Assembly: GCA_034509495.1 (NCBI GenBank)
Contig: CM067507.1
Span: 35,375,346 to 35,439,345, forward strand
Direction: 5' to 3'
From: Acestrorhynchus altus
Taxonomy: Eukaryota > Chordata > Actinopteri > Characiformes > Acestrorhynchidae
Length of the DNA stretch: 64,000 bases
The notes beneath the pieces are model-generated. The model did no database searches. It saw nothing but the letters and a program-made list of their open reading frames with translations, and was not told the DNA's origin. Positions 38,101-53,100 of this stretch are shown here, in pieces. The position numbers were made by a program, and so were the translations under genes. Every line of letters begins with the position of its first letter. Position 1 is the first letter of the stretch.

Positions 38101-41100
38101 ATCTATGGAAACGAGAACATGGCAGACCTCAATCTTTTATTTTGTTATAAAGTTAGGCCAATCGTTATATTTCTCCTTTCATTTCAGAAATAACAGGGTG
38201 TCCAGTGACTTGACCCTTAGGTTTATGCCATAATCCACAAAAACAAAAGACCACAACACACAAAACTAACATGAAGACTTACCAACATTGGGGAAAAATG
38301 GATCACTCGAGCGCTGGCGGATCATGGCCTGCATCTGCCTCTGCTGTTGCTGCTCTTGCCTCTCCTGGTCCAGCAAATCTTGGAGAAGCAGGGGCTGCTC
38401 GTCTAACAGCAGAGGCCTGTTTGTCTGGCTCTGTGACCCTTTTGGCCCTTGCTGTCCCACCGACACTTGTGAGAACATTGCTTGCTGGGTCTGAGGATGC
38501 ATGGCATGGGGAACAGCCTGCTGACCCACAATAGATAGGTTCATATCCACTTGTGGTGCTGGAGAAGCTCCAAATCCTTGGACTGGCAATTGCTGGTTAC
38601 TAGCTGCCATCATATTTGGATTTCCCAGTGATGGTCCATGAGCAAGTGATGGATCCATCCTGTGTCCCATTGTCATTCCAGGATTCATCCCATTGTCTTG
38701 AGCTTGCATCATCATCATGTTCATATTTGCCTGAAGCTCTGAGCCATGGGTCGGCTGGGAAAGATCCCCCTGGTGAACAGGCCCCACAGAGCCAATCCCA
38801 GAATCCTCAAGTTTCTCCTTGGTCAAAAGGCCAGAGAGTACTGGGGCAGAGCCAGGGTTAACATCTGCATCTGACAGCCCAGTCTGCTGTGCTGATCCCT
38901 CAAAGAGACTGGACACATCCCCTTGGCTGTCTTTACTACTCAGAGGCCTGTTTTCAGGCAGAGGAACAGAAGGGCTCTGGCCGCCCAGTGAACCAGGCTG
39001 GACTTCTCTTTTAGTGGTGCTCTCAGAGTTTTCTTTTGACAGGTTTACTTCTTGCTTGATATGACCAGCAGGACGAACATCCTCCAATGTATTCACTGGT
39101 TGAGATGGAGATGGACCTCCACAGGAGGCGCTCTTGCTCTCTGATGACCCCTTTGGTTCAGAGGTCTCCCCATGGTCATCCTCTATGGGGTCACTAAGAT
39201 CTAACTCCTCATTGAACATGTCTTTCTTGTCCTCAAGGTTCAACTCAGGATCTGCGTAAGCGATTAGGTCAAACTTCCCAGATTCAATGAAATCATCAAG
39301 ATGAAGGTCATGTGTTTCTAGATCTAAATCCTTTCCATCATCTGTGTCGAGGTTCAGGTTCTCCAAATCATCGACCTCCACATCCTCAAGATCCTTTACT
39401 GCCGAGTCATCCGTGTCCAACTTCTCCTCAATCACATCACCACAAGGTAATGGGATCTCCTCAGTTGGACCAGTAACTGCCACAGGCAGAAGAGCAGCTT
39501 GGGCAGAATTAAGTCCTTCACCATTAACTGGATGAGTGTGTGGTGCTGACATTGGCAGATGTTGTGGAGCAGTGTTCACAGGAACATTTGCATGCTGATG
39601 CAAGTTCTCCATGCTAGTTGACATCTGCAGCTGACCGGCTGGTCCATGTTGAGGTTGGCTTATGATTGGATTTAACTGTCGCAGTCCTTGGTTACCAGCA
39701 AAGGCCATATTTTGTACTCCCATGAAGTTAGCAGGTCTCTGGGGATGGTTAGGATGGTCCATCATATTTGATGGCCCAAATGGTAGTCTGACTCGGTTCT
39801 CCGGAGCTCTATGGCGAAGCTCAATGAAAGGCTGGCCCATTATATTGTGCTGCTGCACAGGAAGGCCTCGTGGCGGGAAGTGCTGAGGAAGGCCCATTTG
39901 AGGGTTGCCTCCTGCTGTCCTGGGGAGATCAACAGACAGAGATCTTCGCATCTGTGGTGGAACATTATCAGCCACTGGCCCACCCTGCATTTGGTGAGGG
40001 GGTCGGAGGAATGCCTCCTGACCTGGAGGTACAGGGGGAAATCCAAACCTGAAGAAATAAAAACAACAGTAGAAACTGTCATGTTGGGAGCCTTTTATTA
40101 AACTAAATTCACATTTCTAAGCAGAATGGGAAAGAAACGTCACCTAGGCCCTTGTGGTCTCATGCCCATATTGCTCATGTCTCTGGAAAACGAAGGTCGG
40201 GGGCACTGAGTCTCATCAGGGAATGGAGCTCGATGATCAAGTACAGGTCCTGGAAACCTTGGACCTCCTTGCACTGGAGAACCTCTCAGAGTTCCAGGAT
40301 ATGGAGGTGGAGGACGGCCAAAAATCTCGTTCTGTGGACCAGAGTCTTCCTGTGACCAGTGCAGTGGAGTCCCAGGGGCAGTAGGGCCAGTAGCCTCTTG
40401 AAGCCCCTTTTCCTGTCGAATGGCACATTTCTGCTGCTGCTGTTTCAGGATCAGCTGCCGTAACCTCTGACGCTAATTGAAACAGAAAAAGAACATCAGA
40501 AAACAAGCACAACGTGCAGCTTAAAAATACCTAAACATCACTTTCAGGACAAATTCCATACCTGTTTCAGTTTTTCCTCCGTGTCCCCTAGTGGTGGCTG
40601 CATGGCATTCTGAGCATCAGAAGAGCTGCTTGTAGATGGAGGACCATGAGTGAGTCTTTCCCCTGACTGTGGACATGGGGTCAGAGGAGCTTGTTCAAAG
40701 GGGTCATGAATTGGTGTTTGATTAGGATTATTCTGCGGCAAGGAAAACCCCTCATCTGGAACCCCGGGGTGTTTTGGGGTTTGAGAACCTGGGCCAGTTG
40801 TACGAGAAAAAGGATCCTGGATCCTGTTTGGAGTCTGGTGGGTAAAAGGATCTGAGGGATGGACCATGGATCCTGGCCTTGGGGTTCCAGGAGGTTGAGC
40901 ATATGGGTCAGTGAGAAGTGGCCTTGGTGTTCCAGGTGGCTGGTCATATTGATCTGACTTATTTAGCCTAGGTGTTCCAGCAGCCTGAGCATACATATCT
41001 GGGTTTCTCTGACTGCCTGGAGATTTTGGAAATCTCTCCGAAGGTGCTGGCCTTGGAGTGCCAGGCATTTGCGCATATGGATCCATAGCGTGAGAAGGAG

Positions 41101-44100
41101 ATTGTCTGCGGTTAGATGGCTGAGAAAACTGTTCCATTGGATTAGGTCGAGGGGTAGATGGTGGAACAGAGTATGGATCAGATTGTGGCCTTGGGGTACC
41201 GGGGGGCTGAGCATATGGATCGGGCATTTGCTGAGAGTAATCTGGTCTAGGCGTAGAGGGAGCCTGCGCATATGGATCCCTCTGAGGATGTCTGCTCATG
41301 GGCATAGGCTGGGCAAAGTGCCCTGCAGACGTTTGACGCATCATTCTCCCCTCACTGCCGAAAGTGTCTCCCACTGATGGGTGAGGAGTTAGAGGTTGAT
41401 GGGCATAAGGGTCACTCTGACCCTGAGAGAAGCCATCAGGTGGCCCACGTCTCATGCCTGGCTGTACTGTACCGAAGGCATCTTGCTGAGATTGCGACGG
41501 AGGCATGGGAGTCTTAAATAGGGATACAGCGCCTGATTCATTACTTCCCGGGATAGGTGTTAACAGTGGCCTTGCGTAAGGGTCAGGAAGCATCATACGG
41601 CTGTGGGGCATCCTGTGATACACTTCCGGTCTGTGATTCGGCCTGGAAAAACTGTCCCCTGGCAAAGTATTAGCCAACATATATCGACCCTGTTGTTGAA
41701 ACTGTTGCTGTTCTGATACAGGTCCGGGTCTAGGTGGACCAAGAGGTTTCACAAACGGATCTGATGGTCTGGGTGTGTCGGATGGCTTTGAATACATATC
41801 AGCACCTGCAGATGTTGGTGAGCCAAAGGACTCATGGGCGGGAGAGGGCCTACCTCTCTCTTGCATGTCAGAGAGGGAGCCTCTACGAGGGGTGCTTGAC
41901 CCAGAAGGAGGAGGGCGAGGGGTACCCACCATCTTGGTGTACGGATCCCAAGGAGAGGACGGACGGGAACTAGAGGAACCAGGTGAAAACATCTGAGGGG
42001 ACTGAGGCTGTGACGATGACCCTTGTTGGTACTGCGTGTCTTGGGTGGGAGTCTTTGCTACAGATGATGGAGGGGGTGGCTGGGGGCGCAGAAAGACATC
42101 ATCCGAAGATGAGCTTGAGGTTGGTGTTCCAGGAAGTTGGGGCCTCGCAAAGCTATCCTTGAGTGTCGTGTGCTGTAGAGGGGACGTGTCGCCTCCACTC
42201 GTGTGCTGAGGCGTAGCAGGACTTTGATTCCCACTGTTAAGGGTGTCTCCACTTGACTGTGGATGTTGGTGTTGCTGCTGTTGCTGTTGCAGCTGCTCAT
42301 TTTTAACCTGCTCAAGCTTCTGAGTGGCCTCAATTTTTGCCTGCTGCTTGCTCTTTTGTCTCATTTGCTGCCATGGAAACAAAAAAGTAAAAAATAAAAA
42401 GAAGGGAGAACACTTCAGTTAATAAAGTCATTAGAAGGCACCGAATTTTAATTTCATGATGACATGGTGCTAAGAATGCTCTCTTTCCCTCAATCTCTAA
42501 ATAAGTTTGGAGATTTTAAAAATGAGTTGTTAAACCATGCAGAGAAAATGTGAATGTGTGCATAATAATAATAATAATATGGTGATGAGAAATGTAAAGG
42601 CCATTACTGTGTTCCTGGCCAAGGGGAAATATCAGTTTACCAACTTTTCCCTCTTTAACTCCACCTACTCAATCCTTTTTGCACCTAGTAAACTTGTCTT
42701 TATTGGTTCTTGGCAGATGAATGCCAGAACAGTGCCTCGCCTTGGAATCTTACCAGAGAATTTTTTCCACATCCTGCAGCTATAGTTGCCTGGTTGGAAT
42801 GTCCAAAAAGGACGTCTTTATTTGTTGATTTTATGGCTTTGCTTTTTGGGACCTTTTCCTGCTGCTTCTTAAGGGGTCCCCACATCTGATTTAACTCTCC
42901 CTTTTCAATGCAAATTAAGAATTAGTAGACTGCACGGCAATGCCAAACGTAAAGAAAAAAATGTCCACTCAACCATGCAATTACATAACATTGTGGTACA
43001 GGCCATGGTCACTTTACACATAATACTCATCATGCATTTCTCAGCTAGCTTTGTAGACAACAGTAATCATTTAGAATAGTGCTGATTGTCATTCGAAGGT
43101 TTCTCAACATTAAAACTCGAAGCAAAATTTGTTTCCTAGGCCACACACAGCACATCGCTGTACAACGATAACCGAATTAGTGCTGCTGATGATCACAAGC
43201 AATTGAATTTTCCTTTTAACGGGGTCCAAGATTCAATTGACCAACATGAATTTGCTCTAAATGTACGTAATAGTAGGCCTGTCACGATAATTACATCATT
43301 GGCTTATTGTGTAATACATGAACATGACGTCTGCTGACCTCAATATAACCCATGTTTTTTTTAAAGCCCTTTCACGTCAACTTTTGAAGTTTTGAGTCCG
43401 AAACTGACGGACTGTGATACCGACTACATTTTTTCAGTAGGGGCCTGCTCAATATTCTGCGACGCTGGATGCGTTAAAATCAGGCTGACCAATCAGAGCT
43501 CCGTTATCATGGCTGCAGACCATACAAATGAGCATCAAGATGGTGGCAGAACTGCTGATCTTGTTTGTAGCAGAACGCAAAAGCTTATGGTGAGCAAGAC
43601 ACTGACTATAACAATGCAAAGGTTATTAAACGTATGAAGGAGCAGAGCTGAAAGGCTGGGAAACCATCGTGGGAACTGTACATCCACGTTTGTACCCATT
43701 TTTATGGTTTTCTAGGTGCATCCTAATCTCTTCTATCCAAAAGGGGATGAACTATAGCTTCCGTTGCTGATGAGCAATTGTGTGGAGGAAGGAAATTAAA
43801 GTCAGAGGACAAAAACATCTCTGACTTGGTGTGAAGGTTCCACTGCATGTTTTTTATTGGTCCAAAATGATCAGATTCAGTGTGAAAGGGCCTTTAGCAA
43901 GGAGAGCCTATTAATGTGAATGAGCTGATGTCAACTTTTTATTTATTTAGGCTATTAAACAAAATTCAAGATCTAAATATTCTTAATATTTACTTATTAT
44001 AAAGTTAATTGCTCAATTAAGTAATGTTCAATGGCTTCATTATGCTAAAATATTATTATTCGGAATAAAATTGTATTAAAAGGACAATAATATCGTTTAT

Positions 44101-47100
44101 CACAATTATTTCTGGAATGATCGATGATCGTGACAGGCCTATGTGCCATACACCCCCTCCCAACCCAAGCCTGCACAGCTCTTAATGACATGAATTAGTT
44201 TGTTAGTCACAAAGTAAACCAAATATGGTGAAGTCAATCAAGGTTAAGGTGATCAACTGAATGGGTCAAATTCGTCTTATTGCCAGAGCCTTGATCAGGG
44301 GTTGAGAAACCCAGCTTTGCACTGCCACAGCCTGGTCCCATTCAAAGCATTCCACTTAAAAAGGGGAAAAATCCCAGGGATGTCAATCACCTGTCTGAAC
44401 TTCCACTCTTGCTCATGCTCAGACTCCTTTTGTTTGAGAGGGTCTTTGAAGAGCAGCTCAGTGTCCATGGGGATGCTGGGATCAAAAGGGTCAGGAGTCT
44501 GCTGCTGCTGCTGTCTCTTCATAGTGTCATTAGACAGCTGAACCTTATTTATTCGAAGCGCTGCTCGGTTATCCCGAGCCTTTTGCTGGAAGGCAGACAA
44601 ACAGTTTCTCGTAACATATTCATAACACGATTAACGTAATGAAACCTGAACACCGAAGTCTCTTACCACATACGGGGCTCTTTCTTGTGAACTAGCCTTT
44701 CTCCACAGTTTTGCAATTTGTTTTACCCTAGTTGACCAATCTGTGGGAAAACATGCGACAGTCAGCCTCTGAACATCATCTGCATCCACGCAGTCATTCT
44801 AGAAACGGCCACTCACCCGGAAACTCCTCTCTCAGGTTGGGGAAGTTAACATTGGTGTAGAGGACCGGGGCCACAGTGGCCATCTCCCCAAGAGTCTCCT
44901 CTTTCTCCCACTTCAGTGTACTCTTCTGGGCATTGGACATGGTGTCCGTTTCTGCCTCCGTTGGGGGGGCTGGAGGCATAGGGACAGGGGCACTCCAGGG
45001 ACCCACCATATCACTCCCCATCTGGCCAAACTTCTTCTCCCTGTGGACATGCATCTCAAGCTGTTACGCTTAAACTATATTTATAAAAAAAAAAAAAAAA
45101 GAAAAATCTCTCTCATTACTGACTGAGACCACTTCGGTGCAGTGTGTCCCAAAGCAGTAGATGCAGCAGTACCAATGTGCGTTCTCTGGATGATGAAATG
45201 ATACAAATTCAGTCTCACCTCATGCCTTCTGGGAAAGTCATCCGGTGGATTGGAGAGAAAGTGCCAGAAACGCCAGCTCCAGGCATCATGGCACTTGGAG
45301 GAAACAGAGGGTTTGCACCCATCATGCCATTCATCACAGGCATGCGAGGGAACATTCCACCATCTCCTGGAACTAAAATCAAGATGTTTTCAATCCCATA
45401 AATGAGCAGAACGGTCTGTGTGTGGTGCTTTCAATCCCATAAATGAGTAACAGTGTCTACGTTTGATCTATTCAATCCCATAAATGAGTAACAGTGTCTA
45501 CGTTTGGTGTATTCAATCCCATAAATGAGTAACAGTGTCTACATTTGATCTATTCAATCCCATAAATGAGTAACAGTGTCTACGTTTGGTCTATTCAATC
45601 CCAAATGAGTAACACAGTGTCTACATTTGATCTATTCAATCCTATAAATGAGCAACAGTGTTCACGCTATCTATTCAATCCCATAAAATGAGTAACAGTG
45701 TCTACGCTATCTATTCAACTTACAAATGAGTAACAGTGTCTACGCTTGATCTATTCAATCCCATAAATGAGTAACAGTGTCTACGCTTTGGTCTATTCAA
45801 TCCTACAAATGTAGAGGCAACAGTGTCTACGCTTTGATCTATTCAACTTGCTAAAATGAGTAACAAGTGTCTAGGTTTCTGGTGTATTTAATCACAAATG
45901 AGTAACAGTGTCTACGCTTGGTCTATTCAATCCCATAAATGAGTAACAGTCTACGCTTGCGTATTTAATCCATAAATGAGTAACAGTGTCTACATTTGAT
46001 CTATTCAATCCCATAAATGAGTAACAGTGTCTACGTTTGATCTATTCAATCCCATAAATGAGTAACAGTGTCTACGCTTGATCTATTTCAATCCCATAAA
46101 TGAGTAACAGGTTCACGCTTGATCTATTCAATCCTATAAATGAGTAACAGGTTTACGCTTTGGTCTATTCAATCCCATAAATGAGTAACAGTGTCTACGT
46201 TATGTGTATTTAACTTCATAAATGAGTAATAGTGTCTACTTTGGTGTATTTAATCCCATAAATGAGTAACAGTGTCTACATTTGGTGTATTTAATCTTCA
46301 TAAACGAGTAACAGTGTCACATTCAGTCTATTCAACTTTTAATTTATAACAGTGTCTACGCTGGTGTATTTAATCTCATAAATGAGTAACAGTGTCTACT
46401 TTGGTGTATTTAATCCCATAAATGAGTAACAGTGTCTACGTTTGGTGTATTTAATCTCAAACGAGTAACAGTGTCTACATTTGGTTCAATCCCTTTCTGT
46501 TATTTAAGTTCTACCATGATCTTTAAATACATCTCACTGCCAGTCAGTCAGTCAGTCAGTCCAGCAGCATGTGTGTGCTGTATAGTGCCTTGTCTGTTGA
46601 TAAGAACACCGTGATGAGACGGCTCAAAGGCATACCTGGGCCTTGGTGTGGCATTGGCATGACTGACACATTGGGGACAGGATTGGGAGGCTGTGGTATT
46701 TGAGGTGACTGACTGGTGCTCGGGCTCAGCACTGTAAACAAGTCTTCCACATCCTTCCCCTCCAGTTCTAAAAGGAGAGAGGACGTCCAGTTAAGGTCCA
46801 GAGCCATCAACGTACATTGTTTACATTTCATAGACGGAGAGCGGTGCTTAATCAAATTCATATTTTTATTGCAAATGAGAAAAAGGTACAGACCTGGAAT
46901 TGGGAGTTTGCTGAGAATAGCTCCTAAAAACCACACACAAACACACACAGCAGGTTAACTTAAGAAAACATGTCTAAAAAAGGCTGGACAAAATAAGCAG
47001 TGACAATCTTAAATAACTCAAACCGAGTTATTCAGGCTTCATATAATGACATCATTTCCTGCATAAAAATACACGTTTTGGTTCGTTAATAAACATTAAA

Positions 47101-50100
47101 CAAACATGCGTGAAGCGGAAACCGTCAACAGTGTGAATGGGCGGGGCTAAACTGCTGCAGGCTGAATGGGCGTGTACAGGTGAAATCGTGTTTGTGACGT
47201 CACAGAAACACTGACTTCAGAACAGTTCCTAAAGCTTCCATCTCTAATGTCCTGCATGTCGTTTTGTCCCGCTCTTCTTCCCCCTGAATCCCATTTCTCT
47301 GCCATATAAGGCTGTTTGAGCTCTCAGCCATTTTGAAGGGCTGTAGTCTTTTCTGGACCTCTTTCTGGAAGAGCTGAAAGTTGGCAGTATTCCTTTAAAC
47401 ACTCATCTTCTCCACGACAAAGCTCTACTGCTCACAGCATTGCGGATTATGTTTGTTCTGAGAGAGACGACGTCGGAAATCTCACTACATTATGTCCAAA
47501 TAACTAAAGTTCAAAAATAATGTTGAAATGTTGGGAGCGTATGTCTGTACACTGTAAGCTCCAGATGAAGGCTGATCCTGATTTCTGGCCTCATTTCATT
47601 CTGGAATTATAGTGGATTGGACGAGGACAGTGTGTCGATGTTGGACAGGTGTAGAGTGTGAGCTCTTTTCTTTTAGGAAGGCTGTTCCTCTGTTCCTCTC
47701 TCTGTTACAGCTGCAGAACTGTAGTGAGTTTATGAGTATCGCTATAGTAACTAGTTTTCACTGAATTTATGGCGTTTTCCACAGGATTCACATAATGTGA
47801 TCATAGTGGATCAGATGAGGATGTCCAGACAGTTGGAGGGCCTGTGAACAAACATCCATCGTGCTGAAGTTTATACACTACAGGCTGTAATGACTACCTC
47901 AAGGGGGCGCTATACAACACTAGGTGGAACAGAATGCAACTTGAAGACCGTTTGTACGTTTGAACGTTTGTAAAGAAATCTGGATTAGATTTAGTGCATT
48001 TGCTGAGTGTAAACCGAACTGTGACCATTTTGGACCGTTAAAGACGGATTCCAGTTTGTTCGATATAGAGGTTATTCGCAGGTTTCTATATCCGACACTT
48101 TGAATAGTTTCCATAAATAAACCTTGTGCTGAAAAAGTAGCCTGCTGAGAAGATATTTGGAAAACGTAACTTTCAGCTATCTATTACGCATAAATCCCTC
48201 ACCATCAGTCACCATCTTGTCCAGTTCAGGGCTCAGAATCACGTCCAGAGGTTCTTCCTGTAGCTGCCGAGGGCCCCGGGCAGGGGCAGGCTCAGGAGTG
48301 CCCGAGGGGTCGTCAGGGATGGCCCCAATGTCCAGACCAGCTGGGGGCAAGACAGGGTATTTAGCACTCATTAGTTTCATGCTTAGACAAGCATGTCTGC
48401 TCAACACTCCAAAAAATAATAAATATAAACCCATCTGAAGGAAGAAAACGTGGAAAATCCCAGAGATGTCAAACGACGGAGCCTAAAATCAGTGTTGACA
48501 AGCAATTTATTTTCTACTGTGTCTGAGAGCTCAGAGAAAAAGAACCGGGGAGGGACGGAGGGAGGGGGGAGGGACGGAGGGGAGAGTGAGGGCCAGTCTC
48601 CTTCTACATACTTATGTTTCTTCCACCTCTCCCTCTCCTTTTCCTCTCCTATCCTAAACTCAATTTTCCAAGAATAACAGGAACCTAATTTGTGCTGCCT
48701 GTCCGACCAAGTGTGAAGAAACTGCTTCGCCCCCCAAAATAGCCGTTCTTTCATCATCTTGTATCCTGCCATATTAAAATAGATGAGGGCTTAATCAATA
48801 ATAAAAAAAACACGGTGGGCAACTGCAATGATTAATCATAATAAACGCTGTCATCAACATCAGAAGGCAAGAGACTGGGGTCAGGAACGCTTGGCAAGAC
48901 TATTATAATCAGTTTCTGGAAAAACAGCTTATGGAGGTGGGCAAGGGGTGTAACTACAAGCAGTAACATACTTGATTTTAAAACCAACATTATTAAAAAC
49001 CAGAACCCGATCGCTGGTCTCCAACTCTGCTCCTGGCGAGCTACCTACTCACTTCTCTGACTTTGAATCCAACACTAATTCAATCCTCCCCAGCGGAGCC
49101 AAGAAATTATTGCCTTCTGAAGTCCTTGACTGCCTGAAGTTTGCCCTAGATTTAGATTGGACGTGAAACCTGCAGAATGGGAGCCCTCGACGAGGGGGGT
49201 TGGAGACCTTGGCCCAAAACCTTCAGTTCTAGAGCCCAAAAAAGTTCCTAATCGCACAACATTAAAGTACCAAGTGTTTTCAGACCAATTCATGGTTCTA
49301 TTAACCCATTTTTTAAATGAGATGAAAGACCTCTAGGCCAATTTTGTGGGATACCTTCATTCAATTAAAAACTACTATAGGAGACAGTCATACAGACCAG
49401 ATTTTCAAGGAATCCTAGGATCTTCACTGGAGATGCAAAAATGAACAAAATTCCCTGGATTATTTGTAATCTCAGGACTTTTATTCTGAAATCTGAACAA
49501 CCCTCCCTTCTCATTTTCCTCTGTGGTACAACAACTGGATCAATGACGTCATCGATGTCGCTCCCTCACCGAACGGTCAGTCAGTACACGAGGACAGGGC
49601 AGTTAACGCGTGCTGGATGGCTGCTTTGGCATTTAAACTGGGAATTAATTCAGATTTTTCAGATTTTAGACACATTTCCAAGCCGGATTACTCTGGCTGG
49701 TTAGGGTAAAACCTGCCGCTTATTAAAACGTGCATCGTGTCTGTAGGTTACTACGATCCTGAGTTACAAATCCTAGAAAACCGCTGTTTATCGAGTCGGA
49801 CTCTAAGAGTTATATCACAGGCTTTGATGGCCAGTTTGAATCCTGGGTCAGGCTGCTTCGTCATCAGCAGCTTGACCCAGAGTGTGCACAACTGGCCAAA
49901 CTCTCTAGGAAGATAGATGGCGCTGCTTCTCCATTACGATGAAAACATGGTCCAGTTCATTGAAATTCTAAATTCTAAATTCTGTTCATATTTACATCTC
50001 AAATGCAGACAAATGTGGGTAGCACTGGATCTCCTGTAAATATTTTTCAAATATATGTTGAATAATCGTGTGTCAAACTACGAAAACATCCTGCAAAACG

Positions 50101-53100
50101 AGCAGGAAAAATGTGATTTCATAGCAGGACTCAAAAAACCCCTTGCAGCATATTTATTTTGAAGAGTCAAGGATGTAAGAAAGAGAACGTGCCCAAAGAA
50201 TCGTTTTCCATACGTGTTAAATCAAACTTGCACTTGAACTTGACCTTCTCTTTCCTCCCCTCCGCTGAGGCTACTGCTGCAGCATAAACAAGGGAAATTA
50301 ATTATGAAGCTGTCCCTCAGCTCAGCTAGTCTTCTCTTGGTTGGTACCACTTACCACGTCTCTCTAAAACACCCAGACGTATCAAGTTGAGGTCCTGTCA
50401 AGCCTAACGCCAGTCTAATGCAGTTTAGTTCAACTCGGCTTGGCTTAGAGCGGCATGCGGCTCCCGAGCAGTTAGTGTGAGATCGGGAGAAAGCAACGGA
50501 AGACGAGAGAAGAGTGTGTACAAGGAGGAGAGAGAAGGGTGGGATAACAGGAGCAGAAGCATGCAGAGTGGTCTGACGGAAGCGCTAGGGAGAGAGAAAC
50601 AGAGGGGGGGACAGCTCTACTCCTACAGTCACAACTGCTCTATCACCGAGCGCTTACCAAACGGAGAGGGGGAGCTGTCCACCTGGAAAGGGCATAAATC
50701 AAGACCTACAGGAACCCAAACCAGATAAAAAAAATACCAAAGTGTTACAAATCAGAAAACCAAACCCAAAGTGAAGAACTGCAAAGCAAAACTAAAGAAA
50801 CAGTCATCGTCAAAAAATAGCAGCACAAATAGTTGCACCCAGAAGGAAGTGTGGGATTGAAGTTCTCTTGGGAAGGAAGATAAAGGTGATCAGGATCATT
50901 AATCGACTCATACAGAAGTGGAGTCTCTTAGTGCAACGTACGACGTCTCTGCATGGAGGTGTAGAGGTTCCTAATGGTGTCCTGTGATGATCCATCCCAT
51001 GCAGCTTGAATGTTCTCACTCAGTTCTGCAGATGGTGTGGTAGGGGTGGAGTGTTGATGGAGTGTCCAATAGCATCCCACACATTTTCAATCAGGGACAG
51101 ATCTGGAGATGAGACCGACAACAGCGTAGTATCTGTGTCTTCAAGACGAGCTCTTGAAACGGCAGCAGTGTGTGGACGAGCATCGTCCTGTTTGAATAGA
51201 GCACCGGAGTGTCACTGGTTGCAGGATCTCATTAACGTGACGTTGGGCTGTCAAAGTGCCTGTAATGAAGACCAAAGGTGTTCCAGTATCGTACGAAATT
51301 GTCACAAAGCCTCCAAACACAGTTTCATTGGTCGTCTCCACCAGGACCCGTCACTGAAGATGACCCGCTGCCACTCTGAGTGAGTCGTGCATCGCAATCG
51401 CTTGATTCCTTCTGGGTGCCACCATTTTTTGACAATGAGTGCAAAAAGAAGAAGCACAGCATGCGACAACAAACCAAGAACATCACAATGCAGCAATAAA
51501 ACGTGTGAGCAATGTGAGAGGAGAAGGTAGAACTCATACAAAAGGATGACAAGGATGGTGCTGACCTTTCCAGCAGAGGAGTGGGTTAGCTAGAGGATTT
51601 GCAGAAAGTTGGGAGAGTTTTAGCTGGGGACTAAACTCAGGGTTGGGTTGGGTTGGGGGGGGGGGGGTCTACCTGAATCTGGGCCTGGCTTGACTAGGTC
51701 ATCCGACAGCATCCCCAGGAGATCATCGTCGGACTGCAGAACCAGCTCGGCTAAGGGGTCCTCTGCACTGGCTGGAGATTGAGAAAATAGGGGGGTTCTG
51801 AGCCTATTACAATCTTAGGAGCTTAACTGGAAGAGACTCTGAAAGTGCTCAACGTGGTTAACCTTTGGTACTTAAAGAAAAATGAAAGAAATAAGAGACA
51901 GAATGAGGTCTTTAAAGTAACTGGAGCCAATAACTGTAATTAATTTGATAATTACGTAAGTACGAGATGAATTACAGTACTGCAGCATGTGTATCAACCC
52001 ATGACCCGGTCAACAGTTCACCAACAGTTAATTGTTAAGACTACTTTTGGTAGCTACTGACCGCTGAGCAAAGTAAGCCAAGACCTGCCCGATGTTTTGT
52101 AGATATTCTGACCCAGTTATCTAGAACGTCTTTGGTTTGGTTCTGGTCCAATGGGCTCAAATCCTTATTGCCCATTTTCACCACCTGCTGCCTATTATAT
52201 CCACACCTTTCCAGATTGTTCCTTCTGTTTTGTGTAGAACTTCTGATGCTGAAGCTCTGGTGAAGCCGTACACGAATGTATTACCTGCTTCACCGGAGCT
52301 TCATAATGCTTCATCACCTCCACAAAATGCTAAGATCAGATGGATGTTTGGGTGGATGTTTTAAATTTAGCTCCTTCAACCAATGCAGCTCCTCTTCTTT
52401 GGAGGGTGTTGTTGGCAAGTTAGATGGAGCTTCATAAAACACTGATCTTTTTGTGTGGTGGTCCAAACACGTGTCCACTTCACCAGAGGTTCATAACTGA
52501 GCCACTTCTCTGGGTCAGGAGATGTTCTGGTGTTGGCTTCTCCTCCAAAGCATCATCCCTGTGGTCGTAGTCTACCGATCCAAAATTTTAGAACACCCAA
52601 AATGAAACTGAAACTTCTGACCGGTAGTGGACATATAAGCAGCATGCTGTTGATCTAGAGCTCACATGACAGGAAGATGACTGTCTAAAACTGTTTTTAC
52701 TGGTTTACAAATGAACCACAACATTATGACCACCTCCTTGTTTCTACGCTCACTGTTCATTTATATCAGCTTCACTGACCACACAGGAGCACGTTGTAAT
52801 TCTATCATTAGACTGCTGTGCATTTGTTTCTCTGCATACATCGCTGGGCTTCTTTCACCCTGTTCTTCAATGGCCAGAAGCCCACAGGACCACCACAGGG
52901 CAGGTATTAGATGGGTGGTGGGTCATTCTCAGCACTGCAGTCACACTGACCTGGTAGTGGACAGCAGTTTAATTATAGAACTACACCGTGCTCCTGTGCG
53001 GTCAGTGCATGTAGTGGTTAGTAAACCAGTAAAACAAATCAATTTCAGACAGTCGTCGTGCTACGATGGGATCTCTTGCTGCTGTCCACTACCGGTCAGA

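Noticed and set aside
49441..50728. Possible small exons or genes on + in the E7-E8 intron
   Set aside because: Open frames of under 90 codons, no homology that I recognise, and E7 and E8 already join in phase.
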